In this document: one piece after another, positions 24,696 through 32,107 of the stretch
Layout: each line of letters opens with the position of its first letter
Position numbering within the stretch: position 1 is the first letter of the stretch
NCBI GenBank assembly: GCA_023251435.1
Contig: JAHEYU010000042.1
Span: 1 to 51,130, forward strand
DNA length: 51,130 bases
Source of the DNA: Bacteroidota bacterium
Lineage (GTDB): Bacteria; Bacteroidota; Bacteroidia; Bacteroidales; Prolixibacteraceae
Direction of reading: 5' to 3'
Program-made: the position numbers and the translations under genes
The notes under the pieces: generated by a model
Seen by the model: the letters and a program-made list of their open reading frames with translations, nothing else
Told to the model about the DNA's origin: nothing
Database searches by the model: none

Positions 24696-26065
24696 TGATT
24701 GGGAATCCAACATATCATTCACTCGATCCGGCCAAATGCATTGGCTGTACGCATTGCATGAAAGTCTGTCCTACGGAAGCCATCAGGGTGGTAAATGGTT
24801 TGGCGGTAATCGACGACGATCGCTGTGTGTATTGCGGACAATGCCATCGCGCTTGCCCGACCCATGCATTTTTTGTTGTTCAGGACGATTTGGCAATGAT
24901 CCGTTCGTTCAAATACCGCGTCATTCTGTTTCCGTCAATCATGATTGGCCAGTTTCCGGAGAAATACAGTGAAGACCAGATTTACGATGGCTTGAAAAAA
25001 GTTGGGTTTACTCATATTTATGAGGTGGAGCAACCTCAGCAAGTGCTGATTGATTCTATTAACGAGGTCCTTAAAGATAAGGAAACGCCCAAACCAGCCA
25101 TCTCCATTTATTGTCCGGCCATTGTCCGGCTTATTCAGGGGCGATATCCTTCGTTAACAGAAAATCTGATTTTGCGGAAAGCACCGCATAATCTCGCGGC
25201 TCATTTTGCCATCGAACAGTTAATGCTTGAAGGAGCCTTGCGCGAAGAAATAGGACTTTTTTATGCTACGCCATGTATTGCTAAAATTGCAGCGGTAAAA
25301 AGTCCGGTTGGAGAGAGCGAGTCGATTGTCGATGGTATTGTCAACATGAACAAGTTGTACAACGAAGTGATGAAAGTTATTTCTGATGGCGAAGTTGAAG
25401 ATCATTCAGTTCAGCGCCAAAACCTATCTGCAGAAGGAATTATGTGGAGCCTTACCCGCGGAGAATCCTGCCACTTCGGTTCGAGAAGTATTGCCATTGA
25501 TGGTATTAACAATGCCGTGCGTTTCCTTGAAAGGCTCGAAAACGACCAGGTGCACGGTATCGATTTCATTGAAATGCGAGCCTGCGACCAAAGTTGTGCC
25601 GGTGGAATTTTGCTCACCGGAAACAGGTTTATGACGGTAGAACGACTCGAACGACGCGCCAAACGGTATCCGGCAGCCAAAGATATCTCATCAGAAAAAA
25701 TACGGGTCAACACCGAAGGATTAAAAGAAAAACTGATTCTTGACCCCATCAGCCACAAACCGCATTTTATATTCGGGAAAGATCGTTTAAAGGCTATGGA
25801 AAAAATGAACAGGGCACAACGCATTGTGTGCTTTTTGCCTGGCATCGATTGCGGAGCATGCGGAGCCCCCAATTGCCATGCCCTGGCCGAAGATATGGTG
25901 AACAACAAAGCCAAAATGTCGGATTGCATTTTCCTGCAGCAAATGTGGGAAGACGAAGGAAAGATTACGGCAGGAAAAGCACTCCTGAATGTACAGAAAA
26001 AATGGGGAACAGATAGATTTAAAGCAGATTGTAATAAAAGAGGACGACGAAATGAAGGTTTCTGA
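24695..26065 (+). CDS. HydS-like [FeFe] hydrogenase-related protein, putative sensor
   Basis: A 456-residue protein. Two N-terminal [4Fe-4S] ferredoxin motifs (Cys 15/18/21/25 and 44/47/50/54) precede an H-cluster-type domain. The four cluster cysteines appear kept: IYCPAIVRL (Cys 140), ATPCIAKI (Cys 194) and ACDQSCAGG near 300. A C-terminal Fe-S motif follows (GIDCGACGAPNCHAL, then MSDC). The L1 motif has Tyr-Cys where catalytic enzymes have Cys-Cys, so the usual proton-relay Cys is missing. There is no small-subunit tail and no PAS domain. These are traits of the group C/D hydrogenases thought to sense H2 or redox state. It overlaps the ATPase gene by one base and the next DRTGG gene by 14. 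Confidence 0.85.
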   Translation: MIGNPTYHSLDPAKCIGCTHCMKVCPTEAIRVVNGLAVIDDDRCVYCGQCHRACPTHAFFVVQDDLAMIRSFKYRVILFPSIMIGQFPEKYSEDQIYDGLKKVGFTHIYEVEQPQQVLIDSINEVLKDKETPKPAISIYCPAIVRLIQGRYPSLTENLILRKAPHNLAAHFAIEQLMLEGALREEIGLFYATPCIAKIAAVKSPVGESESIVDGIVNMNKLYNEVMKVISDGEVEDHSVQRQNLSAEGIMWSLTRGESCHFGSRSIAIDGINNAVRFLERLENDQVHGIDFIEMRACDQSCAGGILLTGNRFMTVERLERRAKRYPAAKDISSEKIRVNTEGLKEKLILDPISHKPHFIFGKDRLKAMEKMNRAQRIVCFLPGIDCGACGAPNCHALAEDMVNNKAKMSDCIFLQQMWEDEGKITAGKALLNVQKKWGTDRFKADCNKRGRRNEGF

Positions 26066-26387
26066 AATTGTTGAAAAACTTGATTTAAAAGTGTATTCAG
26101 GCCGGAAAGGTCTGGATCGCGAAATTTCGGGCGGATATGTTTCCGACCTGTTGAGTGATGTAATGGGAAATGCACAGGAAGGCGAGGTCTGGATTACCTT
26201 GCAGGTGCACCAGAATGTAATGGCCATCGCTTCGCTGAAAGATTTGGCAGCCGTAATTCTGGTGAATAATCTCGAACCGCATGAAAATACGGTCAGGCAT
26301 TCCGACGACGAAAATATTCCGGTATTGGGAACCAGTTTGTCAACCTTCGAAATATCGGGTAAGCTCTACCAACTCTTAAATCAATAG
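26052..26387 (+). CDS. DRTGG-domain protein, second copy
   Basis: A 111-residue DRTGG-domain protein (MKVSEIVEKLDLKVYSG, GGYVSDLLSDVMGNAQ, VWITLQVHQNVMAIASL). The start is the ATG at 26052, which has an AGAGGA ribosome site and lies 14 bases inside the end of the HydS-like gene. The longer frame from 25989 would overlap far more. Two stand-alone DRTGG proteins around one HydS-like protein suggest they form a heterodimer or bind it. The next gene (PHP) starts three bases after the stop. Function is unknown beyond the family trend for regulatory ligand binding. Confidence 0.82.
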   Translation: MKVSEIVEKLDLKVYSGRKGLDREISGGYVSDLLSDVMGNAQEGEVWITLQVHQNVMAIASLKDLAAVILVNNLEPHENTVRHSDDENIPVLGTSLSTFEISGKLYQLLNQ

Positions 26388-26389
26388 CT

Positions 26390-27133
26390 ATGAAATCGTT
26401 CAGGACTGATCTTCATATCCATACGGTATTGTCGCCTTGTGGTGATCTGGAAATGAGTCCTTTACGAATTGTTTTGCTTGCCAAGGAGCGCGGTTTAGAT
26501 ATTATCGGAATCACCGATCACAACAGTACCCGACAGTGTAAGGTGGTTTGGGAGCTGGGGCAAAAAGCTGGTCTTACAGTTATTCCCGGATGTGAAGCCA
26601 CCACACGTGAGGAGGTTCACTGCCTCACTCTTTTTCCCGATTTTGATGCGTTAAACGAATTTCAGGACTTTTTGGATATGCATCTTACGATCATTCCAAA
26701 TGAAGCTTCCTTGTTTGGCTATCAGGTGGTGGTCGACGAGGACGAAAATATACTGGAAGAATTTCATAACTATCTGGGCGCATCGCTTGACATAAGTGTC
26801 GAAGAAGTGGAGCAGAAAGTACACGAACTCTCCGGCATTTTTATCCCTGCACACATCGACCGGCCACGAAACAGTCTTTTCAGTCAACTTGGGTTTTTCC
26901 CTCCTGAATTAAAAGTTGACGCTCTTCAGATTTCGAAACTGGCTGAAGAAATAGCCGTTCGCCAAAAATACTGGATTAAGCCTGATATCACCCTTGTGAA
27001 ATTTTCGGATGCTCATTATCCTGAAGATCTGGGAAAAACATATACTATTTTTGAAATGGAAGAACCTTCTTTTGCCGAAATAAGAAGAGCGTTGAAGGGC
27101 GAAGCCGGGCGAAAAGTGATTATTCCACAGTAA
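26390..27133 (+). CDS. PHP-domain phosphoesterase of the hydrogenase cluster
   Basis: A 247-residue PHP metallo-phosphoesterase. Metal-binding motifs are visible: TDLHIHTVLSPCGD near the N-terminus, GITDHNS, PGCEATTRE, PAHIDRP and a final FSDAHYPEDLG. All His and acidic positions expected for a tri-metal PHP site are present. PHP enzymes hydrolyse phosphoesters such as nucleotides or histidinol phosphate. Stand-alone ones next to DRTGG and HydS-type genes recur in anaerobes, so a signalling nucleotide is a reasonable but unproved substrate. It ends the operon that starts at 23809; the 232-base gap that follows carries a new promoter. Confidence 0.88.
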   Translation: MKSFRTDLHIHTVLSPCGDLEMSPLRIVLLAKERGLDIIGITDHNSTRQCKVVWELGQKAGLTVIPGCEATTREEVHCLTLFPDFDALNEFQDFLDMHLTIIPNEASLFGYQVVVDEDENILEEFHNYLGASLDISVEEVEQKVHELSGIFIPAHIDRPRNSLFSQLGFFPPELKVDALQISKLAEEIAVRQKYWIKPDITLVKFSDAHYPEDLGKTYTIFEMEEPSFAEIRRALKGEAGRKVIIPQ

Positions 27134-27271
27134 TCCAGATATATTTATCTGCTTCGTTAAGTTTTTCTTCCTACCTGCTTAAATTCTCCGACATTTTATC
27201 TGCCTACCTTTCTTTTGCGTTAAAAAATCATTATAAATTAAGCATAAATTAAATAATAAAGTATGGCTTAA

Positions 27272-27279
27272 TATATTTG
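27272..27279 (+). promoter_or_regulatory. -7 promoter box upstream of the DUF4914-like gene
   Basis: TATATTTG is a perfect TAnnTTTG match, 87 bases before the ATG at 27366. No clear -33 element is visible. Confidence 0.5.
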
Positions 27280-27365
27280 CAATGAATTCTGCATGTTGAT
27301 TTGGTCAATCAGATAATCTCCATGTAGGATGAAATCGTAAAAGAGAAATTAAAAAAAAAGGAAAG

Positions 27366-29258
27366 ATGGAAGATTTATTAAAGTCATGTCAGCAAAAAGG
27401 AATTTCGTTGCCAGCCGACCTGGTAGATATCCTTACCAATTGTAAAAGTTTGACGGTTTTTAATTCAACAGAAGAACTTGCCGTTGCATCTACCAACGGA
27501 ATTGAAAACCATGAATTTGAAGTGAAATACGATGTTGATGGTATAGGAGAATACACCGAAGCAATTGTTCACAGAGTAAAAAATGGTATCTCGGCTAATT
27601 ATACCGATGCGTATATGCGCCGCCGCGACCCCGACACCATGGTGATTGCCGACAAACTACCAACCGATAAACAGCGTTTCAGCGAGCGTTTTAATTACGA
27701 ATTTGATACTTTGCGTACCCAAACTTTCGATTGGCTGAAGAAACAAGATCTTGCCGTTTTCTTCTATTTTGCAGGCCGCGATGGAATTGGTAGTGGTGGA
27801 ATTGCCGTAGCTCCTGCAAATGCTGCATTTTTTGCAATGGGTTTGTCGATGCTTCAACAAATTATCCCGGTAGCAGAACTTTCTGAAAAATTCGAAATAA
27901 AATCACTTATTTATGTTGCTCCGCCATTCAGGCATACTCATTTTGCCGGAAAACAAATTGTAGTGCACAATCGCACTGAAAATATTCATGAACTTTTTTC
28001 GTACAACCTTTATCCTGGACCCAGCGCCAAAAAGGGACTTTATGGCGTACTGCTTTCGCAGGGCGAAAAAGAAAACTGGATTACAGCTCATTGCAGCACG
28101 GTTCAGGTGGTGAGTCCCTACGACAATACCACAACTTTTATGCACGAGGGAGCCAGCGGCGGTGGAAAAAGCGAAATGCTGCAACATATTGTGCGCGAGC
28201 CTAATGGGCAAATTCTGATAGGAGAAAATACGGTAACGGGCGAACAAAGGCTGATTAACATCCCACTGCTTTGTTCGTTTAATCCTGTAACCGACGATAT
28301 GGCGCTTTGCCATCCTTCCATTCAAAAGAAAAATGGTCGTTTGCGCGTTACTGATGCTGAAAACGCCTGGTTTATCCGGGTTGACTCTATCAATCAGTAT
28401 GGCGATGATCCTTTTCTTGAAAAAATTAGCCTTAATCCCTCAAAACCGCTGCTTTTCCTGAATGTTGAGACTACTCCGCAATCAACTGCACTGATTTGGG
28501 AACATATTCAGGATTCGCCCGGAAAGAAATGCCCGAACCCACGTGTTATTCTTCCCCGCGACATCGTTCCAGGTGTGCTTAATAAACCTGTTTCGGTTGA
28601 TATCAGAAGCTTTGGAGTGCGCACTCCTCCATGTTCGCTTGAATCGCCTTCATACGGAATTCTTGGTTTGTTCCATTTGCTGCCACCGGCATTGGCTTGG
28701 TTGTGGCGTTTGGTTTCTCCTCGTGGACATGCCAATCCGAGCATTGTGGGGACGGGAGGAATGGAGTCGGAAGGTGTTGGATCTTACTGGCCTTTTGCAA
28801 CCGGCAAAATGATTACCCATGCCAACCTTCTTTTGGAACAGATTGTCAACACCCCAAAAATGAGGTACGTACTTACTCCCAACCAATATGTTGGAGTTTG
28901 GAAAGTTGGCTTCAAACCACAATTATTGATGCGCGAATACCTTACGCGTCGCGGAAACGCTTCATTGAGACCCGATCAGTATCAGCCCGCACGAGGAAGT
29001 ATTCTCGGATACGAAATGAATTACCTCACCATCGAGGGAGCAAAAATACCTTCACGATTCCTGAAAGTTTATCGCCAGCCTGAAGTTGAAGAGCAGGGTT
29101 ACGATGCAGGTTACCAGGCGTTGATTGAATTTTTCAAAAATGAAGTGAAAAAGTACGATCAGGAAGGCATTTCCCCATTGGGCAAAAAAATTATTGATGC
29201 TTGCCTGAATGATGCTACAGTAGAAGAATACGCAACTCTTATTGAAGTGAAGAATTAG
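27366..29258 (+). CDS. DUF4914-like P-loop protein resembling PEP carboxykinase
   Basis: A 630-residue cytoplasmic protein. A P-loop (HEGASGGGKSEML, near residue 260) resembles the kinase loop of ATP-type PEP carboxykinase and HPr kinase. The rest lacks the standard PEP carboxykinase motifs I would expect, such as the GTP-type FPSACGKTN. I associate this length and P-loop with the uncharacterised DUF4914 family of anaerobes, from memory. Other marked segments are FFYFAGRDGIGSGGIAV, YNLYPGPSAKKGLYGVLL and GGMESEGVGSYWPFATGK. It has its own promoter and is followed after 23 bases by a Sua5-type gene. The reaction is unknown; a nucleotide-dependent phosphotransfer is the most that can be inferred. 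Its place inside the hydrogenase region may or may not be functional. Confidence 0.7.
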   Translation: MEDLLKSCQQKGISLPADLVDILTNCKSLTVFNSTEELAVASTNGIENHEFEVKYDVDGIGEYTEAIVHRVKNGISANYTDAYMRRRDPDTMVIADKLPTDKQRFSERFNYEFDTLRTQTFDWLKKQDLAVFFYFAGRDGIGSGGIAVAPANAAFFAMGLSMLQQIIPVAELSEKFEIKSLIYVAPPFRHTHFAGKQIVVHNRTENIHELFSYNLYPGPSAKKGLYGVLLSQGEKENWITAHCSTVQVVSPYDNTTTFMHEGASGGGKSEMLQHIVREPNGQILIGENTVTGEQRLINIPLLCSFNPVTDDMALCHPSIQKKNGRLRVTDAENAWFIRVDSINQYGDDPFLEKISLNPSKPLLFLNVETTPQSTALIWEHIQDSPGKKCPNPRVILPRDIVPGVLNKPVSVDIRSFGVRTPPCSLESPSYGILGLFHLLPPALAWLWRLVSPRGHANPSIVGTGGMESEGVGSYWPFATGKMITHANLLLEQIVNTPKMRYVLTPNQYVGVWKVGFKPQLLMREYLTRRGNASLRPDQYQPARGSILGYEMNYLTIEGAKIPSRFLKVYRQPEVEEQGYDAGYQALIEFFKNEVKKYDQEGISPLGKKIIDACLNDATVEEYATLIEVKN

Positions 29259-29281
29259 TAACCAATCCCGGCCAGGAATAT

Positions 29282-30259
29282 ATGCAAACAGGAACAGATG
29301 TTGTTTATGCTGCTGATTTGTTAAGAAAAGGGAAGTTGGTGGTTTTTCCCACCGAAACTGTTTATGGTTTGGGCGCAAATGCTTTTGACGCGTATGCTGT
29401 GGCCAGAGTATTCAGTGTAAAAAAACGCCCGACTTTCGATCCGCTGATTGTTCACATTTCAGCATTCGAACAGATTGAACAGCTTTTCCAATCGCCTATC
29501 GATGAGCAGGTTTATACCTTGGCAAAGGCTTTTTGGCCCGGACCGTTAACAATTGTACACAATAAAAAACCTGAAGTGCCCGATTTGGTCACTTCGGGTT
29601 TACCTACAGTTGCAGTGCGAATGCCATCTCATCCTGTTGCTGCTGAGCTGATCAGGTTGGCAGGTGTACCGGTGGCTGCACCCAGCGCTAATCTTTTCGG
29701 ATGCCTGAGCCCGACCCAGGCAAATCATGTAGAAAAACAACTTAATGAACCTGATTATCTCCTTGATGGAGGTCAGACTATTTTCGGTATTGAATCGACT
29801 GTGGTATCGGTTGAACCTGGCGGGGTCAGGATTTTACGGCATGGAGCTATCTCCCAAGAATCTTTGGAGGTTCATGTTACCATTTTAACTGAAAAAGAAG
29901 TGGAAAAATCGGGACAATTGCCATCGCCCGGAATGCTTAAAAGTCATTATTCTCCACGAAAACCTTTGTACATCATAAAAGAGTCTAACTTTGGCAAAAT
30001 AAATGAGGAATCGGGCGTTATTATAAATTCTTCATACACGATGAAAAATTTTAATGGGATTAAAACCATCTCCTTATCTGAAAATGGTAATCTTTGCGAA
30101 ATGGCGGTCAATTTATTTGCAGCATTGCACGTTATGGAGGATGATCCCGAAATAAAACAGATTTTTATCGAACCTGTTTCTGAAACAGGAATAGGAAAAG
30201 CCATTATGGATCGTTTGCGCAAAGCAGCTTATAATTATGATACTGAAGGAAAGCCTTAA
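29282..30259 (+). CDS. L-threonylcarbamoyladenylate synthase, Sua5 type
   Basis: Makes threonylcarbamoyl-AMP from threonine, bicarbonate and ATP for the t6A37 modification of ANN-decoding tRNAs. The YrdC core holds KLVVFPTETVYGLGANA near the start, VKKRPTFDPLIVHIS, AVRMPSHPVA and AAPSANLFGCLSPTQA, with IESTVVSVEPGGVRILRHGAI closing the core around residue 195. The remaining 130 residues, opened by LPSPGMLKSHYSPRKPLYI, are the Sua5-specific domain. The total of 325 residues matches the long form. It is a housekeeping gene lying between the DUF4914-like gene and the XRE-cupin regulator, probably co-transcribed with both. Confidence 0.93.
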   Translation: MQTGTDVVYAADLLRKGKLVVFPTETVYGLGANAFDAYAVARVFSVKKRPTFDPLIVHISAFEQIEQLFQSPIDEQVYTLAKAFWPGPLTIVHNKKPEVPDLVTSGLPTVAVRMPSHPVAAELIRLAGVPVAAPSANLFGCLSPTQANHVEKQLNEPDYLLDGGQTIFGIESTVVSVEPGGVRILRHGAISQESLEVHVTILTEKEVEKSGQLPSPGMLKSHYSPRKPLYIIKESNFGKINEESGVIINSSYTMKNFNGIKTISLSENGNLCEMAVNLFAALHVMEDDPEIKQIFIEPVSETGIGKAIMDRLRKAAYNYDTEGKP

Positions 30260-30270
30260 ATGTTTTGGGT

Positions 30271-30822
30271 ATGAAACGACTGGGAGAAAGAATCAAAAAG
30301 AAACGCGAATTGTACAATATTCAGCTCAATGATCTTGCCAAAAGGGTAGGAATCAGTTCCAGCGCCCTTTCTCAGATCGAAAATGCAAAATCCTCGCCAT
30401 CAATAGTGACACTTAAACATATTGCCGAGTGCTTAAATACCACTATTGGAGAATTGGTTGGCGAGAATGAAAATCTATCTCAAAATCCGCTCGTTAAGTT
30501 CGAGGAAATGAAATACATTGAAACAAATGTAACCGGGAGCCAGCTTTTTTCGCTCTCAAATCACGAACCTCACAAGCAAATGGATAATTTCCTGATCAGA
30601 TTTACCGAAAAATCCACCATTGAAGGGTTATTTTCAAGGCATCGGGGACAAGTATTTTGTTTTGTTTCAGAAGGCAATTTTAGTTTTCATCTTGATGAAG
30701 TTGAATACAAATTAAAAAAAAGCGACAGTTTCTATTTCGACATGGTACTTTCCCACCGTGTTCAGCTTTCCGAAGGTACTTCCGGTGAACTTCTTTGGAT
30801 TGTTAGTCCACCGATTTCCTGA
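30271..30822 (+). CDS. XRE-family regulator with C-terminal cupin domain
   Basis: A 183-residue DNA-binding protein. A helix-turn-helix (IQLNDLAKRVGISSSALSQI, residues 17-40) is followed by a linker and a cupin barrel (HRGQVFCFVSEGNFSFHLDE and DSFYFDMVLSHRVQLSEG). Regulators of this shape sense small metabolites such as polyamines, amino acids or sugars. The start is the ATG at 30271 (MKRLGERIKKKRELY); the TTG six bases before is less likely. It lies 11 bases after the Sua5 gene and just ahead of the hydB-hydA operon. It could control that operon, but no operator was identified. Confidence 0.85.
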   Translation: MKRLGERIKKKRELYNIQLNDLAKRVGISSSALSQIENAKSSPSIVTLKHIAECLNTTIGELVGENENLSQNPLVKFEEMKYIETNVTGSQLFSLSNHEPHKQMDNFLIRFTEKSTIEGLFSRHRGQVFCFVSEGNFSFHLDEVEYKLKKSDSFYFDMVLSHRVQLSEGTSGELLWIVSPPIS

Positions 30823-30884
30823 AAATCCAAATTAAACCGCACGATTAGACGACAAACTTTTATTGCACTAAATGCAAATTACAG

Positions 30885-30892
30885 TATTTTTG
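30885..30892 (+). promoter_or_regulatory. -7 promoter box 1 upstream of the first hyd operon
   Basis: TATTTTTG is a perfect TAnnTTTG match, with ATTG about 20 bases before it as a possible -33. It lies 178 bases before the ATPase start. Confidence 0.45.
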
Positions 30893-30973
30893 GCAAAGAA
30901 AACCGGAAGTGATGAACATTGCCTGATTGGTATTTGAATACAATGTTTGTTTCTGGTTCTTTTGGTTCATTCG

Positions 30974-30981
30974 TATATTTG
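30974..30981 (+). promoter_or_regulatory. -7 promoter box 2 upstream of the first hyd operon
   Basis: TATATTTG is a perfect TAnnTTTG match, 89 bases before the ATPase start. Two boxes in one gap may mean two start sites or alternative regulation. Confidence 0.45.
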
Positions 30982-31036
30982 ATTTTATAGAAGCGTAAAT
31001 GTCTGATCCATATTATAACCAGTACCTGCAAAAGTT

Positions 31037-31063
31037 CCCCTCATTCGGAGGGGTTAGGGGAGG
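31037..31063. repeat. G-rich dispersed repeat, copy 3, forming the ribosome site of the next gene
   Basis: CCCCTCATTCGGAGGGG then TTAGGGGAGGT ends a few bases before the ATG at 31070. Its GGGGAGG is at ribosome-site distance, as in copy 2, and again the next gene is a GHKL ATPase. Confidence 0.7.
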
Positions 31064-31069
31064 TCGCCT

Positions 31070-31618
31070 ATGAAAGACCTTTCACTCCATATCCTCGATA
31101 TTGTCCAGAACTCAATCAGGGCAAAAGCTGCGCTGATTGGGATAGAAATTACCGAACAACCCAGGGAAAATAAACTGATTATTGCCATTACTGACGATGG
31201 AACCGGTATGAGCCCGGAGCAATTACAACGTGCCATCGATCCGTTTTATACTTCGCGAACCACCCGTAAAGTTGGTTTGGGTCTGTCCCTTTTTAAACAA
31301 AATGCGGAGATGACCGGCGGCTCATTTATCATTGAGTCGGAGTTAGGAAAAGGAACAAAAGTGACCGCAATATTTGGAATGAATCACCTCGATCGTCCGG
31401 TAATGGGCGATTTAGTCGGAACCCTGCTTATTTTGATTTGCTCGCCCGAAAGTCCCGACTATGTCTTTAAACATCAAACACCTTCAGGAGAATTTGAAAT
31501 TGATACACGAGAAGTGAGGCAAACGCTTGAAGATGTTCCGCTTACTCATCCTGATGTAAGGCAATTTCTGAAAGAAATGCTTCAGGAGAATTTAGAACAA
31601 ATCCAAATTAGTGAATGA
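31070..31618 (+). CDS. GHKL ATPase of the hydrogenase operon
   Basis: A 182-residue protein with the ATP-binding fold of histidine kinases but no sensor or phosphoacceptor part. The N box is HILDIVQNSIRAKAALI, the G1 box DDGTGMSPEQLQ and the G2 box GLGLSLFKQNAEMTGG. The last 70 residues (VGTLLILICSPESPDYVFKH) form a separate small domain. Genes of this kind occur between hydC and hydB in many clostridial and thermotogal HydABC operons; their role is unknown. It starts the operon with the HndB-like, hydB and hydA genes. The 88-base gap to the next gene holds degenerate TTAGYGAAT repeats. Confidence 0.82.
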   Translation: MKDLSLHILDIVQNSIRAKAALIGIEITEQPRENKLIIAITDDGTGMSPEQLQRAIDPFYTSRTTRKVGLGLSLFKQNAEMTGGSFIIESELGKGTKVTAIFGMNHLDRPVMGDLVGTLLILICSPESPDYVFKHQTPSGEFEIDTREVRQTLEDVPLTHPDVRQFLKEMLQENLEQIQISE

Positions 31619-31673
31619 TGACAAAACTTAGCGAATGGAAGATTTAAAGTACTGATCTTTAGCGAATAATGAC
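31608..31673. repeat. Three degenerate TTAGYGAAT direct repeats
   Basis: TTAGTGAATGATGAC (31608), TTAGCGAATGGAAG (31628) and TTAGCGAATAATGAC (31659) span the end of the ATPase gene and the gap to the next gene. They could be a decaying short repeat or an operator array. Confidence 0.45.
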
Positions 31674-31706
31674 TATTATCATTAAAACATTCATTTCAAC
31701 ACAACT

Positions 31707-32102
31707 ATGAACAAAATAAAATCGCTGGCTGACTTAAAGAAGCTGCAAACTGAAGTTCAGTCGAAAATAAAATTACGTGAAATGGGCGACCATTCCGAAA
31801 CTTTAATTCAAATCAAGGTGTCGATGGCAACCTGCGGCATTGCTTCCGGCGCCAAGGAAACCATGTCTCATTTCATCGAAGAACTCGACCATCAGGGAAT
31901 CGATGTCATTGTTACACAAACAGGCTGCATGGGTTATTGCTACGCCGAACCTACCATCGAATTGACTATTCCCGGTCAACAACCTGTTGTTTACGGGTTT
32001 GTTAACAAAGCAAAAGCCCAGGAAATTATCGAAAAACATGTCAAACTAAACGAAATGGTTGACGGAATTATACCTGTAAACTATTCTTCAATAGATAATT
32101 AA
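31707..32102 (+). CDS. HndB-like thioredoxin-fold [2Fe-2S] ferredoxin
   Basis: A 131-residue small ferredoxin-like protein. IKVSMATCGIASGAKE and IVTQTGCMGYCYAEPTIEL place three Cys around a thioredoxin-like fold. Classical NuoE-type [2Fe-2S] proteins need four Cys (C-x4-C and C-x3-C); the second one is absent here, as I recall for the HndB family of NADP-linked hydrogenases. It probably delivers electrons or stabilises HydB, whose own N-terminus has a related domain. The next gene starts six bases after the stop. Confidence 0.8.
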   Translation: MNKIKSLADLKKLQTEVQSKIKLREMGDHSETLIQIKVSMATCGIASGAKETMSHFIEELDHQGIDVIVTQTGCMGYCYAEPTIELTIPGQQPVVYGFVNKAKAQEIIEKHVKLNEMVDGIIPVNYSSIDN

Positions 32103-32107
32103 CCATT

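Noticed and set aside
25411-26175. Long minus-strand frame of 254 codons
   Set aside because: Antisense to the HydS-like gene, whose motifs are intact on the plus strand; Ser/Arg-rich shadow composition.
27366-29258. Calling this gene PEP carboxykinase (pckG or pckA)
   Set aside because: Only the P-loop resembles that family; the substrate and metal motifs of either form are not seen.
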